From assembly GCA_015231665.1 (NCBI GenBank), contig JADGBD010000153.1:1-5397 (forward strand): 5,397 nt of DNA, in the 5' to 3' direction. This DNA comes from Gammaproteobacteria bacterium. Its GTDB lineage: Bacteria > Pseudomonadota > Gammaproteobacteria > Chromatiales > Chromatiaceae. This document shows, one piece after another, positions 1 through 4,631 of this stretch (position 1 is its first letter; each line of letters opens with the position of its first letter). The position numbers and the translations under genes are program-made. The notes under the pieces were generated by a model. The model searched no databases and was not told the DNA's origin. It saw only the letters and a list, made by a program, of their open reading frames with translations.

Positions 1-1
1 G

Positions 2-64
2 GGTGCGCGCTTCACCAGCCTGCTGGCCAGCCTACTGGGCGACATCCGCCGGTTGTTGTTGTAA
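2..64 (+). CDS. aceF: C-terminal end of dihydrolipoamide acetyltransferase (E2), partial
   Basis: Only the last 20 codons and the TAA stop are in the window, so the gene begins upstream. The frame ends in GDIRRLLL. Known E2 acyltransferases of pyruvate dehydrogenase finish with a helix of this kind, with a near-terminal D-I-R-R-L motif, whereas the 2-oxoglutarate E2 (SucB) usually ends differently. The product would be the core subunit that moves acetyl groups from lipoyl-lysine to CoA. The call is supported mainly by the next gene on the same strand, lpdA, which encodes the E3 partner of the same complex and commonly follows aceF. With so few residues the E2 assignment is good but not certain, and the choice of the pyruvate over another 2-oxoacid complex is weaker. 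Confidence 0.68.
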   Translation, partial: GARFTSLLASLLGDIRRLLL

Positions 65-86
65 TTTTGGACGCAGCAGGAACTCA

Positions 87-124
87 GGACGCAGAGTACG
101 CAAAGGAGCGCAGAGAGCGCAGAG
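87..124 (+). repeat. Dispersed GACGCAGAG-type repeat, copy A
   Basis: This 38-base unit consists of four imperfect sub-units of 9-10 bases (GGACGCAGAG, TACGCAAAG, GAGCGCAGAG, AGCGCAGAG). It matches copy B (218-255, opposite strand) at 34 of 38 positions and copy C (1732-1769) at 31 of 38 without gaps. It lies 22 bases after the E2 stop codon. A short partial unit (GGACGCAG) sits just before it at 69-76, and an inverted partial match (CTCTGTGTCCTGA) lies at 162-174. The sequence is non-coding in the sense direction. Origin and function are unknown. Confidence 0.85.
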
Positions 125-217
125 TTTGTGAAGCTGTTCTTGCGAGAAGAATAACTCAACCCTCTGTGTCCTGAATGTTTGCTTTTTTTCTGGGTTGCAC
201 TGGTAGCGAACTTATTT

Positions 218-255
218 CTCTGCGTTCTTTGCGCTTCTTTGCGTCCTCTGCGTCC
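218..255 (-). repeat. Dispersed GACGCAGAG-type repeat, copy B (inverted)
   Basis: Read on the - strand this is the same four-sub-unit 38-base repeat as copy A, with four mismatches. A and B therefore form inverted ends around a 93-base centre in the E2-lpdA gap, and their RNA could fold into a long imperfect hairpin in the lpdA leader. The right edge of B is followed by 12 bases and then AGGA, the Shine-Dalgarno core of lpdA. The same 12-base distance is seen at copy D. Confidence 0.85.
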
Positions 256-278
256 CATTTCTTAACCAGGAGCCCGAC

Positions 279-1715
279 ATGACCGATGCACAGACTAACG
301 AGGTGATCCAGGCCCAGGTGGCGGTGCTGGGGGCTGGCCCTGGCGGCTATACCGCGGCCTTTCGTGCTGCCGATCTGGGCCTGAAGACGGTGCTGATCGA
401 GCGCTATCCCAACCTCGGCGGGGTTTGCCTCAATGTCGGCTGCATCCCCTCCAAGGCTCTGCTGCATACCGCCGCCATCCTCAACGAGGCCAAGGAGATC
501 AGTCACATGGGAGTGAGCTTCGGCGCGCCGCAGATCGATCTGGAGCAGATGCGTGCCGGCAAGCAAGCGGTGGTGAACAAGCTCACTGGCGGTCTGGCGG
601 CCCTGGCCAAGCAGCGCAAGGTGCAGCTGGTGCAGGGGGTAGGGCAGTTTGAAAGCTCCAACCGCATCGCCGTGCAGGGCAAGAGCGGCACAGTGCAGGT
701 GAGCTTCGACCACTGCATCATTGCCTGCGGCTCCAGCGCGGTGAAGATCCCCGGCTTTCCCAACGAAGACCCACGCCTGATGGACTCCACCGATGCCCTG
801 GAACTGGCCGATATTCCGGCGAAGATGCTGGTCATCGGCGGCGGCATCATCGGCCTGGAGATGGCCACGGTGTACAGCGCCCTGGGCAGCCAGATCGACA
901 TCGTCGAGCTGCAGCCGGGGCTGATCCCCGGCTGTGACCGCGACCTGGTCAAGCCATTGGAACGGCGCCTGAAAAAGCAGCTCAACCGCATCATGCTGGA
1001 GACCAAGGTCAGCCAGATCAAGCCGCAGAAGAACGGCCTCAAGGTCAGCTTCGAGGGCAAGCAGGCGCCGGCGCAGGACGAGCTGTACGACCGCGTGCTG
1101 GTTGCGGTGGGGCGCAGCCCCAACGGCCACAAGATCAACGCCGCCGCCGCCGGCATCCAGGTGGACGAGCGCGGCTTCATTCCGGTGGATCAGCACATGC
1201 GCACCAATGTGCCGAAGATCTACGCCATCGGCGACGTGGTGGGCAACCCCATGCTGGCGCACAAGGCGACCCACGAGGCCAAGGTGGCCGCCGAGGTCAT
1301 CGCCGGCCTGCCGGCCCTGTTTGACCCCCTGACCATCCCCTCGGTGGCCTACACCGACCCCGAGGTGGCCTGGATGGGCCTGACCGAGACCGAGGCCCAG
1401 GCCAAGGGCATAGCCTACGACAAGGGCGTCTTCCCCTGGGCCGCCAGCGGCCGCGCCCTGGGCATAGGCCGGGAGGAGGGCATGACCAAGCTGCTGTTCG
1501 ACCCCGAGACCAAGCGTATCCTCGGTGCCGGCATCGTCGGCGTCAACGCCGGCGAGCTGATCGGCGAGGCGGTACTGGCCCTGGAAATGGGCGCCGACGC
1601 CGAAGACATCGGCCTGAGCATCCACCCCCACCCAACCCTGTGCGAAACCCTGGGCCTGGCAGCAGAAATGGCCGAAGGCAGCATCACCGACCTGCTGCCA
1701 CCGAAAAAGCGCTGA
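279..1715 (+). CDS. lpdA: Dihydrolipoyl dehydrogenase (E3)
   Basis: Flavoprotein of 478 residues that reoxidises dihydrolipoyl groups of the E2 subunit with NAD+, serving pyruvate dehydrogenase and usually other 2-oxoacid complexes in the cytoplasm. Seen in order: FAD-binding GAGPGG at 18-23, the redox disulfide motif CLNVGC with Cys50 and Cys55, NAD-binding GGGIIGLE at 187-194, the second FAD motif YAIGDV at 315-320, and the C-terminal dimerisation domain with the HPTLCE motif giving the catalytic pair His451 and Glu456. Length is normal for the family and there is no extra N-terminal lipoyl domain. The ATG is preceded by AGGAG (268-272) at 6 bases. The upstream E2 tail indicates an aceF-lpdA operon, although the 214-base gap with an inverted repeat pair is longer than usual and could allow separate control. 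All key residues are present. Confidence 0.97.
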   Translation: MTDAQTNEVIQAQVAVLGAGPGGYTAAFRAADLGLKTVLIERYPNLGGVCLNVGCIPSKALLHTAAILNEAKEISHMGVSFGAPQIDLEQMRAGKQAVVNKLTGGLAALAKQRKVQLVQGVGQFESSNRIAVQGKSGTVQVSFDHCIIACGSSAVKIPGFPNEDPRLMDSTDALELADIPAKMLVIGGGIIGLEMATVYSALGSQIDIVELQPGLIPGCDRDLVKPLERRLKKQLNRIMLETKVSQIKPQKNGLKVSFEGKQAPAQDELYDRVLVAVGRSPNGHKINAAAAGIQVDERGFIPVDQHMRTNVPKIYAIGDVVGNPMLAHKATHEAKVAAEVIAGLPALFDPLTIPSVAYTDPEVAWMGLTETEAQAKGIAYDKGVFPWAASGRALGIGREEGMTKLLFDPETKRILGAGIVGVNAGELIGEAVLALEMGADAEDIGLSIHPHPTLCETLGLAAEMAEGSITDLLPPKKR

Positions 1716-1731
1716 ATGAACACGAATTTTA

Positions 1732-1769
1732 GGATGCAGAGCACGCTGAGAAGCGCAGAGCACGCAGAG
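1732..1769 (+). repeat. Dispersed GACGCAGAG-type repeat, copy C
   Basis: This copy begins 16 bases after the lpdA stop codon and matches copy B at 32 and copy A at 31 of 38 positions without gaps. It has the same sub-unit layout (10, 9, 10, 9 bases). As with copy A it lies in + orientation at the left end of an intergenic gap. The four bases after it are TTTT, but the unit has no GC-rich self-complementary stem, so it is not itself a terminator. Confidence 0.82.
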
Positions 1770-1948
1770 TTTTAATGATTTCCATGCGCTAGGGTGGTAA
1801 CGACCCAATTTTGCGACGCAGGTGATCAGTTGAGGTATTTTGTACCCTGGAGTGCAACGATCCTTTCTGCCGCCCAGCCTCACGACATCCCTGTGCTTCG
1901 GGGTCCGGGATTGCCGTTGGGAAGGTGCTCGCTTGCTTTGCAGGGCCT

Positions 1949-1977
1949 GCCCGGATTCCGCTTTGCTGCATCCGGGC
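1949..1977. repeat. REP-like palindrome
   Basis: The arms GCCCGGAT (1949-1956) and ATCCGGGC (1970-1977) are perfect 8-base inverse complements around a 13-base centre, TCCGCTTTGCTGC. Palindromes of the type CCCGGAT-TCCGC...GC-ATCCGGG recur between genes in many gammaproteobacterial genomes, and this matches that pattern from memory. Such elements can form RNA hairpins that stabilise or end upstream transcripts. No T-run follows, so I do not call it an intrinsic terminator. Confidence 0.75.
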
Positions 1978-1999
1978 TAAGTGGCTAGAGCTTTTTCAT

Positions 2000-2018
2000 C
2001 TCTGCGCTCTCTGCGTCC
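2000..2018 (-). repeat. Dispersed GACGCAGAG-type repeat, short copy D (inverted)
   Basis: On the - strand this reads GGACGCAGAG followed by AGCGCAGAG, that is two of the four sub-units. It faces copy C in opposite orientation. It is followed on the + strand by 12 bases ending in CTACC and then AGGA, the ribosome binding site of the esterase gene. This is the same spacing as after copy B, and the 12-base stretches are also alike (T-rich, ending in ACC). Confidence 0.78.
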
Positions 2019-2040
2019 TTTTTTTCTACCAGGACAGCCT

Positions 2041-2832
2041 ATGCAACTGCATTACCGACTTTATGGTGACCTGAAAGCGGCTGCTAAGCCGCCGCTGATG
2101 TTGCTGCACGGCTTGCTCGGCTCGTCGAGCAACTGGGCCGGCATTGCCCCGCGTTTGGCTGAACAGGGCCATGTCTGTCTGGTGCCGGACCTGCGCAACC
2201 ACGGCCGTTCGCCGCAGGATCACCACATGGATTACCCGCTGATGGCCGGTGATCTGCTGCGGCTGCTGGACGATCTGGAGCTGGAGCAGGTGATCCCCAT
2301 CGGCCACAGCATGGGGGCCAAGGCGGCCATGTGGCTGGCGCTCAGCTTCGCCGATCGGGTGGATCGGCTGGTGGCGGTGGACATGGCGCCGGTGCGCAGC
2401 CCCAATCGCTTTGAACCCATCTTTGATGCCCTGCTGTCGCTGGACCTGCAGCGCCTCAGCAGCCGCCAGCAGGCCGAGGAGCATCTGGCCGAGTCCCTCG
2501 AAAGCCCGATGCTGCGCCAGTATCTGCTGCAGAACCTGCTGCCGGGGGATGAGCAGCAGGGGTGGCGCTGGCGTGCCAACCTGCGGGTGCTGGATGCGGC
2601 CCTGGAACAGATTCTCGACTTCCCGCCGCTTGAGGCAGTCAGCGCCTTTCAGGGCGATGCCCTGTTTCTCTATGGTGCCGAGTCCAATTACGTCAGCACC
2701 GAGTCCGCCCCCAGCATCCAGCGCCTGTTTCCCTTCGCCCGCTTGCGTGCCGTCCCCGGTGCCGGCCACTGGGTCTATGCCGAGCAGCCCGAGGCCTTTC
2801 TCGCTGCGCTGCTCGCCTTTCTCGCCCATTGA
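2041..2832 (+). CDS. ybfF: Alpha/beta-hydrolase, YbfF-type esterase
   Basis: Predicted cytoplasmic esterase of 263 residues, close to the usual length of YbfF and its relatives (about 250-260). Seen: the oxyanion-side motif HGLLGSSSNW at 23-32, the LRNHGRS motif at 51-57, the nucleophile elbow GHSMG with Ser90, VDMAP with Asp114, and GAGHWVYAEQPEAF with His243. In E. coli YbfF a second serine near the C-terminal half was described as part of the active site; Ser215 in YGAESNYV is at the matching place. The physiological substrate is unknown; the family cleaves short-chain and acyl-thioester-like esters in vitro. Start: this ATG has AGGA at 2031-2034 with 6 bases spacing. An in-frame ATG at 1981 would add 20 residues encoded by repeat D and is rejected. 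There is no functional tie to lpdA visible. Confidence 0.9.
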   Translation: MQLHYRLYGDLKAAAKPPLMLLHGLLGSSSNWAGIAPRLAEQGHVCLVPDLRNHGRSPQDHHMDYPLMAGDLLRLLDDLELEQVIPIGHSMGAKAAMWLALSFADRVDRLVAVDMAPVRSPNRFEPIFDALLSLDLQRLSSRQQAEEHLAESLESPMLRQYLLQNLLPGDEQQGWRWRANLRVLDAALEQILDFPPLEAVSAFQGDALFLYGAESNYVSTESAPSIQRLFPFARLRAVPGAGHWVYAEQPEAFLAALLAFLAH

Positions 2833-2859
2833 AGTCGCGTGGTTTTGGCCGCATTGGCT

Positions 2860-2888
2860 TTGCAATTCCAGCGATTTTCTCCTATTGT
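2860..2888 (+). promoter_or_regulatory. Candidate sigma70 promoter for the L,D-transpeptidase gene
   Basis: TTGCAA (2860-2865) and TATTGT (2883-2888) are separated by 17 bases and each agree with the sigma70 consensus at 4 of 6 positions. The start would fall near 2895, about 30 bases before the ATG at 2925. It lies in the 92-base gap after the esterase stop codon, which fits separate transcription of the next gene. Found by eye only. Confidence 0.45.
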
Positions 2889-2924
2889 TGCCAGTCCCTA
2901 AGAGTTGTAGCAAAGGAAGTCGTG

Positions 2925-3653
2925 ATGAAGTCTGCATTTCGCCTGATAGTCAGTGGAGTTGTCCTCTCTTTGAGCGCGGTGTTCGCACCGGCCATGGCCC
3001 AGGAGTCTGCTCAGAAGCCGGCAGAGGGGTCTGTGGTGGCGGAATTGAAAGCGGTCAATGCCGAGCCGGTGCAGCTGGCGATGCGCGATGATGGCGCAGC
3101 CCAGAGCGCCCGTTCCAGCAACATCAAGGCAGTGATCGACCTGTCCGATCAGGAAATGAAGGTCTATGTGGATGGCGATCTGGAATACACCTGGAAGGTA
3201 TCCAGCGGCCGTGGCGGCTATCTCACCCCCAATGGCACCTTCAAGCCGCAGTGGCTGTCGCGGATGCATTACTCGCGCAAATACGATGACGCGCCCATGC
3301 CCTATTCGGTGTTCTTCCACGGCGGCTACGCGGTGCACGGCACCACCTCCATCTCGCGCCTCGGTCGTCCCGCTTCGCACGGTTGCGTGCGCCTGCATCC
3401 GGATAATGCCAAGACCTTCTTCAACCTGATCAAACAGAACGGCAAGGCCAAATCCACCATTCAGATCGTCGGTGATGCCCCTGTGCCCAAGGTGGCCAAG
3501 ACCGTGCGCAAAAGCGATGGCACCCTCAATCACCGCCCGGTCTATGAAGTTCGCTCGGCGGCCGAGCGCAATGCGAATAAACCCGCGACCAATACCGGCT
3601 GCCGGGGCTGCGACAGCATGGCCAAGTTCGGCACTATACCCAGCGTGCATTGA
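2925..3653 (+). CDS. Periplasmic L,D-transpeptidase (YkuD domain) with Cys-x-x-Cys tail
   Basis: Protein of 242 residues. Residues 1-25 form a Sec signal peptide (positive start, hydrophobic core, APAMA before the likely cut at Gln26). A linker follows to about 66, then a YkuD domain at about 67-183 with HGT (His138) and SHGCVRL, giving catalytic Cys154 and His152. Family members make 3-3 peptidoglycan cross-links or attach proteins to peptidoglycan in the periplasm; which of these applies here is not visible. The tail (184-242) is basic and polar and ends with GCRGCDSM, Cys226 and Cys229, which is not part of the YkuD core. Start choice: AAAGGAAG (2912-2919) precedes this ATG and the signal peptide begins directly at it. 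The frame is open back to an ATG at 2829 overlapping the esterase stop, but that would put 32 residues before the signal peptide. Confidence 0.92.
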   Translation: MKSAFRLIVSGVVLSLSAVFAPAMAQESAQKPAEGSVVAELKAVNAEPVQLAMRDDGAAQSARSSNIKAVIDLSDQEMKVYVDGDLEYTWKVSSGRGGYLTPNGTFKPQWLSRMHYSRKYDDAPMPYSVFFHGGYAVHGTTSISRLGRPASHGCVRLHPDNAKTFFNLIKQNGKAKSTIQIVGDAPVPKVAKTVRKSDGTLNHRPVYEVRSAAERNANKPATNTGCRGCDSMAKFGTIPSVH

Positions 3654-3696
3654 TCTTGGGGCGGGCGCGCCCGGGTTGTGGGGCTGAGCTGTTCGG

Positions 3697-4179
3697 GTGA
3701 ATAGCCAAATCAACCGACTGGGCGCGCGGTTTTCCCTCAAACGCATCCTGCTTGGCTGGTTGCTGATCAGCGTCAGCCTGGGTGGTCTGTTCAGCTGGCT
3801 GCTCTACCGCCGGTTGCTCAAGCTGGATTCGGCCTACTTTGCCCCCTGTAATGGGGTCAACGCCTTGCAGATCGAGGCCTGTCTGCGCCAGGCTGTTTAC
3901 AGCTACCTGTGGAACGACTACTGGGTGGCGCTTCAGTTCAGTCTCTACCTCAGTCTGGCGACCTTGCTCAGCTTTCTGTTCTGCCGCAAGGCACCCTCCG
4001 CACCCCTGTTCCATGCCCTGATGATGGCGGTACTGGTGACTACCACCTTGCTCAATTTCATTGAACAGGGCGGCAGTCTCAGTGCCGTGAGCGGGTTTCT
4101 CGGTATTCTGCTCGGCGGTCTGGTGGCGCAGAGCAGGCAAAATCAGTGGGGCAGGGGGCGTCTATCTGGCTCAATTTGA
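3697..4179 (+). CDS. Small four-helix membrane protein, function unknown
   Basis: I do not recognise this 160-residue protein. It shows four hydrophobic segments at about 17-37, 76-96, 104-122 and 127-144, and basic residues flank the first helix (RRLLK at 38-42). The 38-residue loop between helices 1 and 2 holds Cys51 and Cys62, which could form a disulfide if the loop is periplasmic; with the N-terminus inside, as the N-terminal basic residues suggest, it would be. The tail is basic and polar. The only start is GTG at 3697, because TGA at 3685-3687 closes the frame just before it; the ribosome binding site is weak (GAG at 3686-3688). It begins 43 bases after the transpeptidase stop codon, so both may share a transcript. 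The long open frame and clean membrane pattern support a real gene. Confidence 0.75.
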   Translation: MNSQINRLGARFSLKRILLGWLLISVSLGGLFSWLLYRRLLKLDSAYFAPCNGVNALQIEACLRQAVYSYLWNDYWVALQFSLYLSLATLLSFLFCRKAPSAPLFHALMMAVLVTTTLLNFIEQGGSLSAVSGFLGILLGGLVAQSRQNQWGRGRLSGSI

Positions 4180-4326
4180 CCTTTGTCATAGACACGAGCG
4201 GTTTTTTTTCGCTACAGGCTGGTGCATGGCGCAAACAATTGCTAGGATTTAGCCAGCCAAATCAGATTAAGCCGATTTTTCCAGACGCTCTTTTTTCCAA
4301 CTTCAACCCATTCGGAGACGCACACC

Positions 4327-4584
4327 ATGACACAACGCATCAAACAATTCGGCCAGGGCATGACCGAGTACATCATCATCGTCGCCCTGATCGCTATCGC
4401 CGCCATCGCCGTATATGGCTTCTTCGGTGACACCATCCGCGGCCAGATGGGCGCCATGTCCGAAGAGCTGGCTGGCGCGGATGGCAGCGCCGCACAGGCG
4501 AAGGCAACAACCGCGGCTGGTGCAGCTGCAGGTGCAGCCTCGGACAAAAAGACTCTGAGCACCTACACCGGTCAGTCCAAATAA
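4327..4584 (+). CDS. flp: Type IVb (Flp family) prepilin
   Basis: Prepilin of 85 residues. The leader MTQRIKQFG has two basic residues and ends in Gly9; cutting after it gives a mature N-terminus QGMTEY with Glu at +5 and Tyr at +6, the hallmark of Flp pilins processed by a TadV-type prepilin peptidase. A single hydrophobic helix follows (about 16-33, IIIVALIAIAAIAVYGFF), which in this family anchors the subunit and packs the filament core. The rest is a short polar stretch and an Ala/Thr/Gly/Lys-rich tail (about 51-75) that is likely flexible. Mature length of 76 is at the long end for Flp pilins. GGAGA (4314-4318) lies before the ATG. The next gene encodes a TadE/G-like protein, which supports a Tad/Flp pilus locus. 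The four-helix protein upstream has no evident link to pili. Confidence 0.92.
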   Translation: MTQRIKQFGQGMTEYIIIVALIAIAAIAVYGFFGDTIRGQMGAMSEELAGADGSAAQAKATTAAGAAAGAASDKKTLSTYTGQSK

Positions 4585-4590
4585 GATTGC

Positions 4591-4631
4591 CTGCCTAGCG
4601 TCATTTCCCTGTGAGAATGACGGCCCGGCAG
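4591..4631 (+). promoter_or_regulatory. Hairpin enclosing the start codon of the TadG-like gene
   Basis: CGTCATT (4599-4605) is a perfect inverse complement of AATGACG (4616-4622), with a 10-base loop. The right arm contains the ATG start codon of the next gene (4617-4619). The stem extends past a small internal loop through CTGCC (4591-4595) pairing with GGCAG (4627-4631). In RNA this fold would hide the start codon. It begins 6 bases after the flp stop codon, so ribosomes finishing flp could open or disturb it. Seen by eye; regulatory role inferred. Confidence 0.55.

Larger units (their letters stand above)
1716..2040. other. Intergenic region of 325 bases with repeats and a palindrome
   Basis: Between lpdA and the esterase I see no supportable gene. 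The region holds copy C (1732-1769), a unique-looking centre (about 1770-1948), a REP-like palindrome (1949-1977), and the short inverted copy D (2000-2018) before the esterase ribosome binding site. Open frames crossing it are short, run into the repeats and have no ribosome binding site. No tRNA-like fold or convincing rho-independent terminator was found, and no promoter pair good enough to list. The mirror layout of C and D resembles the E2-lpdA gap. Confidence 0.7.

Noticed and set aside
156..1883. A 575-codon open frame on the - strand covering all of lpdA and parts of both flanking gaps.
   Set aside because: It is the antisense shadow of a clearly recognised gene in GC-rich DNA. Its ends run through the repeats, and the translation is low-complexity (rich in Gly, His, Ala, Gln) with no known motif.
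1794..1988. A 64-codon + strand frame in the lpdA-esterase gap.
   Set aside because: It has no ribosome binding site, its end is made of the REP-like palindrome, and the translation resembles no family.
1981..2040. A 20-residue N-terminal extension of the esterase from the ATG at 1981.
   Set aside because: It translates repeat D (SLRSLRP), lacks a ribosome binding site, and the family begins at the ATG at 2041, which has AGGA at good distance.
2026..2937. A 303-codon - strand open frame opposite the esterase, and a similar 282-codon one (2898-3746) opposite the transpeptidase.
   Set aside because: Both are mirror frames of genes with intact catalytic motifs, and their translations look like reverse-complement codon bias rather than protein domains.
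3662..3673. A perfect 12-base palindrome CGGGCGCGCCCG after the transpeptidase gene.
   Set aside because: It has no loop and no T-run, so it is not an intrinsic terminator. A protein-binding site is possible, but a short GC palindrome in GC-rich DNA is weak evidence.
4195..4213. AGCG and CGCT around a run of eight T (4202-4209) after the four-helix gene, as a terminator.
   Set aside because: The stem is only four bases and the T-run lies in the loop instead of after a stem.
4227..4242. A sigma54-like pair TGGC...TTGC upstream of the flp pilin.
   Set aside because: The conserved GG and GC are 11 bases apart instead of the strict 10, which normally abolishes sigma54 promoter function.
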